Assembly: GCA_961205875.1 (NCBI GenBank)
Contig: OY540813.1
Location: 35,063,001-35,127,000 of the forward strand
Length of the DNA: 64,000 bases
Reading direction: 5' to 3'
From: Sialis fuliginosa
Lineage: Eukaryota > Arthropoda > Insecta > Megaloptera > Sialidae
The notes beneath the pieces were generated by a model. It worked only from the letters and a program-made list of their open reading frames with translations, did not search any database and was not told the origin of the DNA. Positions 22,228-34,572 of this stretch are shown in pieces (within the stretch, counting starts at the first letter, position 1; the number at the start of each line of letters is the position of its first letter). A program made the translations under genes and the position numbers.

Positions 22228-25200
22228 CTAAAATCATTTATTTTAATTTGTTTATAATTATATACCGTTAACATACTGATAAACTTTCAGGAGTTATCAA
22301 GGACGTTAAAAAATTGTTTTTAGGTTTCCATTTCCATAGAAAAATAGGAAACCTTATAGTTTCGCCATATCCGTCCGTCCGACCTCAAAAATTTTGGACC
22401 GATTAAGATGAAATTTGGTATACGGACGAAGACTGAAAACCCAAAAACAGAAATGATAAAATTTTTGAATTTTTTTGGACCCCCTTTCCATAGACTGAAA
22501 CGTATATTAAAAAAAATTCACTTAATCCATTAAGTAGGTTGTCTTTAGATAGGTGTCTCCTGACATTTTGATTTTAACTCTTCAGTCACGATACATTTGC
22601 GTTCAAAGTCGTGATCAGAGCGTCCCCCCCCCCCCCCTAATTTCTATCTAAAAAATCTATTCAGAATATTTGACAAAATTCAAGAATATAGCTTTTAATT
22701 AGTACTTCCACTGAAAATTATAACGAACACTGTCAAAATTATTTTGTAATGAAATGAAAATATGATAATATTTTAGAAAAAAAATTTTTTTGGACCCCCT
22801 TTCCATATTTTCAAAAAAAAAATTCACTTAATCCATTAAGTGGGGTGTCTTTAGATAGGTCTCCTAAAATGCAATAAAAAAAGCAATATGACATTTTGAT
22901 TTTAACCCTTCAGTCACGATATATTTGCGTTCAAAGTCGTGATAAAAGCGTCCGTCCCGCCCTAATTTCTAAACTATCAATTTAAAAAATCTGAAAAATT
23001 CATGAATGTAGCCTTTAATTAGTACTTCCACTGAAAATTATAAAGAACACTGTCAAAATTATTTCGGACTCCCCTCTCATAGACTGAAAAATGAACTCAC
23101 ATTATTTTTTCACATATGTATGTATGTCATTGGATAGGTCTCCTAAAATGCAACAAAAAATGTTAAATGATCTTTTGATTTTAACCCTTCAGTCACGATA
23201 TATTTGCAAATGTCGTTATCAGAGCATTCCCTCCCCCCTTCTACTTTCTAAACTATCAATGCAAAAAATCTAAAAAAATCCAGAATGTAGCTTTTAGTTA
23301 GAACACTGTAGATAGAATAGTTTATAAAAAAATTGAAATAACTCTTGTTTATAAATCGTAATGACTACGGAAACCTATCATGTGCGTGCCCAACACGCAC
23401 TTGGCTGTTTTATTTGGTAATAAATTCATGTCCCCAAACAAGCCGTTTTAGCAGTAGAGTCAAAAAAAAGACCCCACCCAAAAGCAATGGATTTTGCCTT
23501 TTAGTTAAAATTTTTAATGGAAATTATAGTTCAAAGTGTGCTGATCTTTTTTACGTGAGTGTGCCAGCTTAAATCTTAAGCTAGCACACTTGCTCGTTGT
23601 TTTAAAAAAATGAAAGTTTTAAATTTTTTAAGATCGTACGAAATTAGCACTAAATGTGCGCTAATTTAGTACACCACTTTGGTTGTGTTTTCGACAATGA
23701 TGTCTGCTAACTTAAATAAAATTACTAAAATAAAACTAATCGCTCCAAGGTAATTTTTTTCATAGTATTAAATTAGCACTAAATATGTTTATGCGAATTT
23801 CGATTTCGAGCCATCAATTCGATGCATGTGTGCTAATTTAAGTCTTAAGTCAGCACCTACTCATGCTTATTTTCGAATTAACTGATAAATAATTTCTTCT
23901 GAATTGTGTAATGCGGTTTATAAATTAGCACTAAATGTTTGATACCTGATTTGTTAAGATTTGACCTTTTTTTACGCGAGTGTGCCAGTTTAAATCTTAA
24001 GCTGGCACACTCGCTCGTAATTTTTACTTTCTTATACTAATGTATATGAAATATACATTAGTATAAGTAAGTATAGTGAAGCCGATTTTTTTCGAACTCC
24101 GGATTTTGACGGAATTATCTATTTTGACCTTCCCTGAATCCATTCTGACTATTTTCGCCATGATGTCTGTGTGTCCGTCTGTCCGTCTGTCTGTCTGTCT
24201 GTCTGTAAGCGCTGTAACTCAAATACGACAAATCGTAGAAGGGTGATATTTTATATTTAAGATTAATTTTTGGCTGGGAAGAAAACGTCTTATTTTTGAA
24301 AACGATCTTTCAACCGGATACGGATGTTTACCTACGTCGATTTTTTAATTTTTCAAATTACTCTGAAACAGTGCGAAATAGAGAAAAATGGTCAAGTTAA
24401 AAAATATAGGTTATATCTATATCTATAATATATGTTCTATTCATTTTTTTGTAAAAACGAATTTTTGACAAAAAAAATTTTATTATAATACAAATGGTTC
24501 ATAACAGAGAAGAAATATCTGCCATGAGTGTCATGGGACTTTCTTATACGTATTACAGAGATTGAACAGTGTGTGTATTTGCCGTAGGTAACATGGTACT
24601 TTCTTATACGTAATACTGAGAGTGAACTGTGTAGGTGAATCTAAATAATTATACATAAAAAAAAATTTTCTGGCTAAATCATAAATGTTGGAAAAAAATG
24701 TATGGGGAATAAATTATAGATAATAAGATATTCGAAATTTTTTATCTAAAACATTTTTTTCTTATTTCAAAAATAATTCATAAATCCAAAAATTTACAAG
24801 AGTAAACATCCGTTTTCAGTTATTACATTAAAAAAATCACTTGTTATATAATGGAGAGAATAATATTACCTATATTATTCATTTTGTTCTATCTTGTTAG
24901 TTTGTTAAAAATGTTTTAATAAACAAAGAATCACGTATACAATTCACTGTTAGGATTACGTATAAGAAAGTCCCGTGGTTCCCAAGGCAGATATTTTTAA
25001 TAGTGGAGTTATAATTATTTTTTTTGTGTACTAAATTAGCACTAAATAGGCTCTAATTTAGTACTCTTCTTTTATCGATGTGTGCTACATTTGTTGTGCT
25101 AATTTAATGTACCTCAAAAGTTGTAATGGACGCAATATACGCGGAAAATCCATAATTGTCTTTGACAACTCCTAAAAGTTTGTCGGTATGTTTACGGGAC

Positions 25201-28200
25201 ATCCTGTATACAAGGAGTGATAAAAGTCTGGAAATGGTAAAATATCACGAAAACGAAACTTATTCGTATCTTATTCGTAGTAGAATCACTAATTCCTGTA
25301 AATTCAAATGCCACCTGTCGTTCTGTCAAGTGTTCTCCGTCTGGGTAAACAACATAAGACGAATATTGGTGTTCTGATACGTTTGTTTTTAATTTATTTT
25401 ATTTTATAATATTAGCTGGGCCCACGCAGCTTCACCCGCTTGGACTTCGGAATTATTGTTTAGGATTTTTGAAAAATATACATAGTTGAATTAAGTACAA
25501 ACACGATTAATTATTATCGTAATAACTAATCAAAACCTAACGTACCTAAAACAAATCAGAACAAAAATTACAAATCATTTTTGTTCTGTTTAAATTTAAA
25601 AGTTAATAATTGAAAACAAAATAAACAACTGCCGGCCGAGCGCTGATCTTCCCTCTCCCCGCGACACTTCATCATAGTTCGCGCGAATTGCCGTGAATAA
25701 TATGTTATTTTATGTATATTTCACGTTATTTCCTAAACCAAAAAACCAAATTGGATTCTGTAAAGGGCAAATTATATCTACATTAAGTACTTATGACGAT
25801 GAAATCATTTATTTCAATAAGATTAATGTTTTGCAGGTCATTAGTCCATGTAAACAGAACCCACATATTTGATGTTTTCTTTGTAACATAAAAGTAGTCA
25901 TTGTGGCTTAAATATAAAAGTTAGACATATGGTATCGCAGACTTTATTGTAGAACTTTTGATTCTACACAATTCTTTAATACATTATTTTGTTCTATATT
26001 GAACGGTTTAGGCAGCGTATTACAAAACAACGCGCCGACGGCAAAATTTTTTCCGACTTGATTTACTATTATTGTCTGTGCTTAGTTGTTGTTACCTAAC
26101 GTAACAAAATATAGCCTATAACCTGGCCAGAGAATGTACCTATGAGTTAAAAAAGAAACCACGTAAATCGGATAAGTGGTTCTCGAGTGATAAGGTAACT
26201 AACGGACAGACAGACAGACAGACAGAGAGACGTTGAGCTTTAATATATATTAAAGATTAGAAATGATATCAATCTATGAAAGTGTTTAACTTATTTTACT
26301 ACCTTTAGCCTTTATATTTTCGCGAATTTTCACATAGTTACATCTAGCATCAATTCGAAATTTGAAACAATACACTGGCTCAGTGGTTTTTTGTAATGTT
26401 TTCATCATGGCGTCAATTGTGGGCTCTATGAATTCTATATCACCATAATACTAAAAATATAATTTCCTATATAAGTAGATAGTATAATTTTAAATATCTT
26501 TCCAATAATCGATTTTCAATTTACCTTATAATACGCATCCTCTTTAGATAGACCTAATTTATTAAAATAATAATTACGTATTTTTTCAGTTGCAGCTTGT
26601 AATTTATTATCAGGTATATTAAAAGTTGACGGCACGCATAATATTTTTGTTAACGTGTCTACTCCGTCTTTCTGCACTTCACCATAATGGAATATACCTT
26701 CTTCTGAAGATGTTCCAAACATTATTGGAACTTGTGAAAAATTTCCGTTTTTCAAAACATTTTGTGGTGTTTCTACTACCATTGCATTTTTAGATTTAGC
26801 ATTTTCTATGGCAGGTCCAAAAGGAAATAGTTCACCGCTACATTTATCCTATAAGACAGAATATTAGTAAATGTGGCCTCGGAAAGTAAGTTAACAAATA
26901 TGTATATTATGGATGGATATTCGTAACATTCTTAAAAAGTATCGATATCGAAATATTACTATTGTAGGTCCTTTTATCTTCATTTACTTACTTTCCGATT
27001 TATGTAAATATCCAAAAAAAAATAATAAAAATAATTTGTATATATATTTTTTGAATTTTGTGTCATTAAAGATTAAAGGTACAGGTAAGTAAAATAATAA
27101 TTATAAAATATTTGTTATTAATCAAAGGTTTTGTTTACAATTTATATTTATCAGAAATTTTTTGTTTGTTAACTTACTTTCCGAGGCCACTGTATATTAT
27201 TGTGTAAGATACTAGCACCATACGGTGCTCTGGAAGCCAACTTTGATTACCTCTGATTATTTTGTACAAATCAATTCTTTAGTATTTAAGGAACATTTTA
27301 ATACCAAAAAGAAAAAAATCGCCTTGGCGCTTTTTTAATAATTCATAAAATAAGAAACCGTATGCAGAATTATAACGCGAATTTTATTTAGCATTTATTG
27401 TTTATTAAATTTTTACTTTACATAATAGACAAATAAATAAAAATAAAAAAATAAAAAAATATTGGGATTCGAACTTGAGACCCTTAGTTTACAAGAAATA
27501 AAAATCATATTTTGGGATTCGAACTCGGGACTCTTAGTTTACAAGATTTCTTATAATATTTTGTAAATTTTAAAATATCAACCAAATGGTACTTTATATC
27601 GAAAAATAACAAGAGATATTATAATTTGGTTTTATTGAGAGGATTCTAAAACATATTTGATATTATCGACTCAATAATTAGTACTCGAGATATGAACTAT
27701 TTTCTATTTTATTATATGACCTTTTTCTTGAGGACTCTCTAGCCTTTCAGGTATTCTTCCGATCTTTTTGAAACTTGGTAGAAAAATCGTTAAGTTCATT
27801 AGTTAGCGGAATTCCTTTATGAATTTCAAAATGGCGGCCGTTCAAAATTGAAACTAATTCATATCTCGAGTATTAATTATCGGATTGGTAATCTACTATA
27901 TGTTTTGGAATCACCTTAATAAAAGCAAATTAGTGTCTCTTGTGATTTTTCGATATAAAATACTGTTTGGTTTATATTTCAAAATTTACAAAAAATTATA
28001 AAAGATCTTTAAACAATGGGTCCCGAGTTCGAATCCCAATAATGTTATATTTTTTATTTATTTTTGTTTATTTTGTAGAGTAAAAAATTAATAAATAATA
28101 CAAAAAATCGCGTTCTGAGCTGTACACGATTTATGTATTTTTTGTTTTATAAATTATTAAAAAAGCGCCAAGGCGTTTTTTTTCTTTTTGGTCTTAAAAT

Positions 28201-31200
28201 GTTCCTTAAAAACTAAAGAATTGAATTGTACAAAAAAATCAGAGGTAATCAATTTTTTTATTTAAGTTGACTTCCAGAGCACCGTGTATGGATTTGTTTT
28301 GGAATTAAGAACAGTATTATTCCAATTTATTTAAGTATAGTTGGTAAATCTGGACGTACAAGATATTTTCCATATATGTATGTATCCAGGCCCGGATTTA
28401 GAAATTTGCCGCCCCTAGGCAGTTGCGAAAATTGCCCCCTTCCCCCCCCCTCGAAACTAACAGTTTAAGTCATAATTGTCAAAATATAAAACTCAGGATC
28501 TTTTTTTTTTTGGTTGCGTCAGTTTCAAATTTTATAAATTTTTATAAAGTTACATTAGGAAACATAAAAACTGAAGACCTTTTTTTTTAGTCGACATGTA
28601 TAGAGAAATTATTGCTTATGGGTTGAAATTTTTACGTCTCGATTTTCGGATGGTAAACTCATCGATAATGGAATCAAAATCAAATTCAATTCCCACGAAT
28701 ATAACAAGTTTTCAAAGTTTCCACCAAAATTTGCCGCCCTTCAATTCTTGCGGCCCTAGGCAGCTGCCTACTCTGCCTGCATGGTAAATCCGGGCCTGTA
28801 TGTATCACCACTGTCTTAATACCGTTGTTTTCTACTTATACGCTAAACTATCGATACACGTCATTTAAGTTTGATATCTCGTTTCAAAGTGCTTGTTAGA
28901 TTTCAAAATCATGTTTGCTACATTCATCATAATTAAGCTATAGGGTCAACTGGGGTAAAAGTGAAACAAAATACAAATCTTTCATGTTTTTTGACAGTTA
29001 ACGATACAAATTCATACTTTAATTACTAGATGCGCTTATGAATAACCATTTTAAATACTTACGTCATTTCAACTGTACGATACAACACGGACTTTAAAAA
29101 TCAAAAAACTGTATTTCATTTTTAAACTCTAATTTGGGAAAAAGTGAAACAGGCCTCTAATGGAAAATATTTCTCGAAAGATTAAAAGAAAAGCTACTTT
29201 GGCAAGTTTGATTTATCTTCTTTGTGGCATATCAATGTGAAATTGTAACTTTAATTAATATCTGAGCTATACAGAAAGTTATGTGCAAAGAATTAAAATT
29301 TAATTAACACGTTTTGACATCGACTAACAGGGAAATCTGTAGTGGTGACACATTACTTATTTAGGCGATTCATATTTTCAGGTCGCTTTAACAAACCTTT
29401 AATGATGATGTCAGTTTTTATAATTCTCCTATAAACAAATTAGTTTTTAGTTGCACGCTTGTTTCACTTTTACCCCATCTTTTTCGTGTTTCATATTTAC
29501 CCCGCTCAACCCTATGTATTGTATTTACGAAGTGACGTAAGTGATTATTGCATAAAACGTTTAACCTACCTCTAGAGACAAAAGCTTATTGGATTCAATA
29601 ACAATCTTTTCAGCCGGTACTTTTATTAGAAAATCAAATATCTCTTTATCATTTTCACTGTGACAGCCCAAATTCCTCACAAGTTTCATCGTCCAATCTA
29701 TAGTCTTAAGACCCCAATAACTGGTTGCTGCACCACTCTGTATAATTGCTCTGTGGAACAGACCTCTGGACGCCGGCATCAGATGTAAATAATGAGTACA
29801 AGCCGCTCCAGCGCTTCCACCAAAAATAGTCACGCAGTTTGGATCGCCGCCGAAATGTACTATGTTCCTTTGGATCCATTCCAATGAACATATTATATCT
29901 TTTAAGCCTGCATTTCCTGTAGCACCAAGTGTTGGATCATCCAGCTTCATGAAACCTTTCAATTAAAATACATAAATTTAAATATAAAGACAGAGAAATT
30001 GCTGTGGCCAGCACAAGATTTTGTTTATACATTTTTGTAGATATAGAAACAAACAGTGCCGGCCTTAGCAAATCTGGCACCCTCTCTCCCTAAAAAAATG
30101 TTAAAAAATCACCGAAAATGTCAATTAAAATTGATAAATTAACAAATAAGTTGAGTATTTTATATCTCAGCTTGGCGCGGTCCTACAGACTCAAACTTTT
30201 TTTTTAAATATAGCTTACATCATTAACTTTAAGACTATCAAATGCCCTAAGACCGTCGAGACCTCCTTCCCCTATTATGAACAAATTAAAATTGATAAAT
30301 CAACAAATAAGTAGATTAGTTAGTATCTCAGCTAATACCTTATTCAAGGTTTTCTGAGTTGCTGAATAAGTATTTGTTAGTTAGCAGCTATCAAACGATT
30401 TTTTTTACAAATTAACATTGTTCATATTTACATATATATTTTTTGATTAAAACGCATCTAAATATTTTTTCGTATATTTTTTATTTTTTGACAATTTCAA
30501 TCTAAATCTAAATTTATGAAAACGTCAAAATGACATTTAAAACGTCAAAATGACATGTAATATGTCCAAGCAAATATCAATTTAGAAAAACAAAACACAA
30601 TTTTTTTTAAATAAATTGAGGTAAATCTTTGCAAGGGAATATTTTACAACAAACGTTGTTTACCCATATTATAGGAAATTTAATGCTCTACAAAAAATAG
30701 TCTATAAAATGTTCACGTAAAATGTGTCGTTCTTGAGATATCTTGAAAAAATAAATATTTTGGGATGTGACCTCTCCCCCTTACATACGATTTTGAAATG
30801 GGACCATCCTCAAGCCAGACCCAACAAGGATTCAGGGGGCACACGGACGGACAGACAGACAGACACGGAACGTAAAGTATTTGTCTTGACGTGAAACGAA
30901 AAGATAAATTTAAAATTTTGAAATCGGAGAACATTTTTTTTGTCTCAATCTAAAACGATCACAAAGCTTCTTGTATATGCGATATTGCGAGGAAGTAATT
31001 ACCTAAAAATCCCAGCCTATAGTTCATAGTGACGAGTATGACATCTTCAGAGGCTAAATAATCTGCCCCATAGACTGATGGACTTCCTGAACCAAACGAA
31101 AAACCACCTCCATGAATGTAACACATAACTGCTCTCTTATTATTACAGGGCATCTAAAATTGAAATGGTTAAATACATTCTGTTAACTAATTACCTACTA

Positions 31201-34200
31201 TTAATAAGTAGTTTTAAGATGTTCAAGTGTCTTACCTCAGGTATATGAATATTTAAGTAAAGACAATCTTCTGAGCCAATAGTTGTTCCTGGCGTTGGCC
31301 CACCAGTGATACTTATATCACTTTCATGTACAGTATCTCTTATTCCTTCCCAAGGTTCTACAGGTATAGGTGCCTAAATAGATCATCATTGTATTCAATA
31401 TTAGAAAAAATATCTTTCAGAATTATCGTATTGAAATAAAATCATCTCAATAAGGTCAAAATACATGGTGACCCATTTTAAGTGTCCATTCTTTTCACTT
31501 TTTACGGCGAGGTTCTATAGAAAAACATTTCAGACGAATGTTGCACGATTTGGAGGGGGGCATCGATTTCAAAGTCATTTGTAGGTCAACTCTATTTTCT
31601 TAAATGGGAACTCCATATTTTTAATACAGGTTCTTGTACTACATGAAAAAATAAGTAAGTTTTGCTTGAAATATTTTTTCCTAAAATGCAATCTGGCATA
31701 GTACAGCTACAGTATTCGTTTTAATTTTCATTTAAAGTTCTAACTAAAAGCTACATTCTGATTTTTTATAGATTTTTTGAATCCTTAGTTTAGAAATTAG
31801 AGTGGGGGGGCGCTCTGATAACGACTTTAAACGCAAATATATCGTGACTGAAGGGTTAAAATCACAAGGTCATATTATAACATTTTTTGTTGCATTTTGG
31901 GAGACCTATCTTACAGTGGCGTAGCGAGCATAATTGGCGCCGAGGGTACGATACCTTTTTGGCGCCCCCGAAAAACATATAGTAATATAATATATATGTA
32001 GAATATCGTCTTTAACTCATTTTTGCAAAACTTTTCAGCAGGAAGAAAAAACTGTTTACTGTTGTTTTAATTTCGTTAACGCTTTCAACGGTATTTCAAT
32101 ACATATACATATTTTCAATAGGATTTCATTTCAATACATATTATGTAGGTATTAAAGGAACTAACAATTACAAAAAAAATTTGTTTTTTGAAGAGCTGTA
32201 TCTCTGAAAAATCGTCGTATCGAAATGAAAAAAAAGCATTTTAAAGCTTCAAGTTTCTAGTTTTGAGATATTTTAGCATACATTTTTTTTAAATAAGAAA
32301 TAGTGGGGCACAATAATTTTCCAATTTTTAAGAGTCAACGGGCTTGGGAAATTTTTTTGTACTTTTTCAAAGTAATGGTGAGGGTAAGAAAATTTTGTTT
32401 TTTGAAAGGGTCTTGTAGGAAATTTATCCAAGTTTTTAAAACTGCCCTTAAATCTGTTTAATCATAGTTACTGATATATTGATGATCGAAGACAAAAGAA
32501 TCCTTTTTCGTTTAAAGTCAGATATCTCGGCAAAAAAAATTGAGAGGGACCAAAAAAATAAAAACAAATTAGGGCTGAATAAACAAGTTAACTGACCAAT
32601 GCATTGGTTTAACTAAAAAAAAATCCCGAGCCCGTGGACCCTTAAAAAAATTGGAAAATTTTTGTGTCCCACTATTTCTTATGATTGCGCGATAACCGTA
32701 ACTCAAAAAAATGTTATGCTAAAATATTTCAAAACTAGAAACTTGAAGCTTTAAATTGATTTTTTTTTTCATTTCTATACGACCATTTTTCACAGAGATA
32801 CAGATCTTCAAAAAACACTAAAAAAATTGTAATTGTTTGTTCCTTTAATTTTTTGGATAACTGTATATAAGTACTACTGGAAAAACGGAGAAACTGTGGT
32901 TTCTAGTCACTTAAACTAAAAAATACACCTTAACCACAATAAAAGGTTTTATTGTGGTTAAGGTGTATATTTTAGTTTAAGTGTATATAAGTAGATAAGT
33001 ATAAGTATATGTATATAAGATAAAATTGAAATTTTCCGGAAAATCTTGTTTGTCTTGTGGACCATTTGGCGCCCCACTGCGAGTGGCGCCCGGGGCGTGA
33101 TAGACCCCCTTAAAATATAAAAAAAATGTCAAGTTCTACTAATTGAGATCTATATTTTGACACCCCACTTGCCTAGATATCAAAATAAAAAATTCTATGA
33201 CGCCCCTCCGTATAATTCCAAAATTTAAAATTATATTGTTGACTTTAGTATTTGTCGTTGGTAGTCCCACCAAAGCCTCGTTACCAAATTTTTTTCAGAT
33301 TTTTTGAGCCAGTAGTTACAGAGTTAAAGGGGGGGGGACACAATAAAATACTGCTTTTAGCCTCCTACAGGCGCCATTTTTGAGTTAGAAAAAAAAAAAA
33401 ATATGGTCAAATTCTACTAATTGAGATGTACATTTTGACATGCCACACGTCTTGGTATGTATACAATTTTTTTGTTTTTTTTTGGATTTGCTTTAAAGCC
33501 CCCTACAGGCACCATTTTTGATTTAGAAAAAAAAATAGAAAAAGTGTTAAATTCCGCTTGTTTGGTTATACATTCTAACGTGCCACATGCCTTGGTATAA
33601 GAAAAAATTTTTTTACCTAGCTTTAGCTCCTTATTCCCCCCCCCTGAAAAATTATTTATTCAATAAATTTGTACATATTTTACTAGAGGGCGTCATTTTA
33701 CATCTTCAGTAAAAATTTCAAGTTTCTAGCTTATATAGTTTACGAGCTATTTAGCTTTGAGTGAAAAGGACGGACGGACGGACGACAAAGTGAGATTAAT
33801 AGGGTTTCTTCGGAACCCTAATTACCAATTGTACAATTGTATACCTAGTACCTAGGTACATTCATATAATGTGTTCGTATAAATTATACAGTTTACAATG
33901 TTTTTCATCGGGCCAAAACCCTATTACCAAATATTTATTTGATTTTTCTGAGGATCAAGAGAATCATAACTTCACATGTTAAGTTATAATTTCAAGTTTC
34001 TAGATTAATAAAGTAAGACGACTAATTAATTTAAAATAAATAAATATTTGTACAGTTGTTAAAAGAAAATAAACAAAAATAATCTTGTACATTGAAATGC
34101 TAAATCATTGCGAAGGTCATTTTTTATGTTATACGTATCATAAAATATAATTTAAACAATTTAAAGTAAACTTGTTACTAAACTTACATCTAAATATTCT

Positions 34201-34392
34201 CAGTAAATAACCGATTAATTAAGACATTTATAAATTATATGAAATATGTATATTTACTTTGAACCTTAGATCCCTTAATGGAGGTTTTGCATAAGGTACT
34301 CCATGAAAGCTGTAAAATGATTTTCCAGTTAACACGTTCTTGCATTCTTTTCCACGAATCTTCCCACTTTCAGTTAAAATAATAGGATCCAT
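21926..34392 (-). CDS. Carboxylesterase (type-B, alpha-esterase-like), complete, 7 exons
   Basis: Hydrolyses carboxylic esters; insect members handle dietary esters, hormones or insecticides. Coding exons: 34392-34258, 31373-31236, 31153-31003, 29955-29570, 26848-26525, 26450-26303, 22227-21926. All junctions are GT-AG and in phase, giving 527 residues, a normal family length. Seen: FHGVPYAKPP (30-39); SEDCLYLNI; oxyanion loop HGGGF (105-109); NYRLGFLGF; nucleophile elbow GGSAG with Ser189; RAIIQSG; acid Glu320 in GTSSEEG; His431 in GAAHGDE; LWTNFAKTGNPN near the C-terminus. There is no signal peptide (MDPIILTESG), so it is probably cytosolic. The elbow's second residue is Gly (GGA) where most insect esterases have Glu (GAA). 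Introns hold MITEs and a tandem array, but no coding exon is broken. Substrate cannot be predicted. Confidence 0.95.
22480..23330. repeat. About 290-bp degenerate tandem array, 3 units
   Basis: Three units start near 22480, 22785 and 23065, each with tagactgaaa or tttccat, gataggtctcctaaaatgca, ttcagtcacgatatatttgc and gtacttccactgaaaat. An inverted unit lies at 31720-31910. Poly-C tracts near 22625 and 23233 sit at the same unit position. Lies in the last esterase intron. Confidence 0.75.
23540..25085. repeat. Cluster of short palindromic TTAAGCT/AGCACACT units
   Basis: Hairpins built on agtgtgccagcttaaatctt/aagctagcacact occur at 23559 and 23984, with related forms at 23828 (gtgctaatttaagtcttaag) and aaattagcactaaat phrases at 23642, 23770, 23921 and 25031. 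They bracket a family B element (24050-25010). They look like the ends of one palindrome-rich element. Confidence 0.6.
24050..25010 (+). mobile_element. Family B element with (TGTC)n tract
   Basis: Begins in a tatacattagtataag palindrome, then gaatccattctgactatttt, cgccatgatgtctgtgtg and a TGTCTGTCTG tract, and ends ttcccaaggcagatattttt. A second, similar copy lies at 39710-40515, partly mirrored at 39575-39690, and a fragment at 58630-58800. Non-coding. Confidence 0.7.
25416..26258 (+). mobile_element. Family C element (AGCTGGGCCCACGC end), copy 1
   Basis: Starts agctgggcccacgcagcttc and ends with a GACAGACA tract, gagacgttgagctttaat and a tatatatta tail. A near-identical copy occurs at 53277-54184. 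The start resembles the ctag...CGGCTTCGCTCGCGT end of insect RTE-type retroposons, but no reverse transcriptase is present. It sits in the last esterase intron. Confidence 0.7.
26303..26450 (-). CDS. Esterase exon 6
   Basis: 148 bp ending in phase 1; only 74 bases of intron separate it from exon 5. Encodes YYGDIEF and PVYCFKFRID, the strand preceding the catalytic histidine loop. Confidence 0.9.
26525..26848 (-). CDS. Esterase exon 5, catalytic acid
   Basis: 108 codons, phase 0 at both ends. Contains FPFGPAIE and IMFGTSSEEGIFHY, where Glu320 is the expected triad acid. Confidence 0.93.
27225..28287. mobile_element. Foldback element, 1.06 kb, with tRNA-like B boxes
   Basis: Left ACGGTGCTCTGGAAG is mirrored by CTTCCAGAGCACCGT at the right. 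The inverted match (aatgttcctt, cgccttggcgc, gattcgaac phrases) covers most of both halves. In the arms, GAGTTCGAATCCCA-type stretches (minus at 27465 and 27515, plus at 28022) look like tRNA T-arms. Lies in the intron between esterase exons 4 and 5. Confidence 0.8.
28387..28798. mobile_element. hAT MITE, 412 bp, 8-bp duplication tatgtatc
   Basis: CAGGCCCGGATTTA at the left, TAAATCCGGGCCTG at the right. Both flanks read tatgtatc (28379-28386, 28799-28806), a perfect hAT-type 8-bp duplication. Sub-terminal gccgcccctaggcag is mirrored by cggccctaggcagctgcc. The 63-codon frame inside is not a gene. Confidence 0.93.
28943..29512. mobile_element. TA-flanked MITE, about 570 bp
   Basis: Left AGGGTCAACTGGGGTAAA and right TTTACCCCGCTCAACCCT are imperfect inverted ends between TA dinucleotides; sub-terminal gtgaaac/gtttcac also match. 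It contains the 142-bp segment shared with 4374-4516. Lies in the intron left of esterase exon 4... between exons 4 and 5. Confidence 0.75.
29570..29955 (-). CDS. Esterase exon 4, catalytic serine
   Basis: 386 bp, phase 1 in and 0 out. Carries GATGNAGLKD, the nucleophile Ser189 in IFGGSAGAAC and RAIIQSG. The codon before the serine is GGA (Gly), not GAA (Glu). Confidence 0.95.
30440..30996 (+). mobile_element. Family A element, 5'-truncated, abutting esterase exon 3
   Basis: Matches the 3151 copy from aaaacgcatctaaatatttt onward, through the gacgtc blocks and GGACAGACAGAC, to the terminal gatattgcgaggaag. The terminus is about 7 bases from the exon 3 donor. The left TIR end is missing. Confidence 0.75.
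31003..31153 (-). CDS. Esterase exon 3, oxyanion hole
   Basis: 151 bp ending in phase 1. Contains YIHGGGFSFGS (oxyanion hole glycines) and TMNYRLGFL. A family A transposon ends only about 7 bases beyond the donor site GTAATT. Confidence 0.95.
31236..31373 (-). CDS. Esterase exon 2
   Basis: 46 codons, phase 0 at both ends (acceptor ATTTAG, donor GAG|GTAAGA). Contains the Trp loop and GSEDCLYLNI, the conserved EDCLYLN strand of type-B esterases. Confidence 0.93.
31915..33107. repeat. Unresolved repeat block (agtggcgtagcgag end)
   Basis: Starts with cagtggcgtagcgag, a typical hAT-like terminus, and has ggcgcc-rich phrases near 31940 and 33065. The matching opposite end was not identified, and the foldback at 32152-32848 is inserted inside. 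Lies in esterase intron 1. Confidence 0.4.
32156..32844. mobile_element. Foldback element flanked by TTAA, about 690 bp
   Basis: AGGAACTAACAATTAC at the left and GTAATTGTTTGTTCCT at the right are inverted with one mismatch, each bordered by TTAA (32152-32155, 32845-32848). Inner arms share caagtttctagttttgagat and its complement. A separate small hairpin (accacaataaaaggttttat) follows at 32920-32970. Confidence 0.7.
33108..33822 (+). mobile_element. Copy of the AGGGTTCCGAAG element, left-truncated
   Basis: Direct copy of 8343-9208. It ends gggtttcttcggaacccta but lacks the left TIR. It preserves the uninterrupted site gagattaataggg, so the 8995-9180 hairpin inserted only in the other copy. 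Confidence 0.75.
34258..34392 (-). CDS. Esterase exon 1
   Basis: 45 codons from ATG to TTCAAA|GTAAAT. Encodes the short N-terminus and FHGVPYAKPP, the start of the alpha/beta-hydrolase fold. The ATG is chosen because the frame has the usual length before this motif. Confidence 0.92.
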
Positions 34393-34572
34393 CTTTATTG
34401 TATTATCTCAACGATAAAAACTACTTAGATTTGCACAGTTTTCGGACAGTATACATATATATGTTTACTGAGAGCGTACAAATATTCAACTGAATTTATT
34501 ATTATTCTTATCTTATCTATATAATGTATGTAATTATAATAATGATATAATAGTAGTGACGTTAAATATAAA

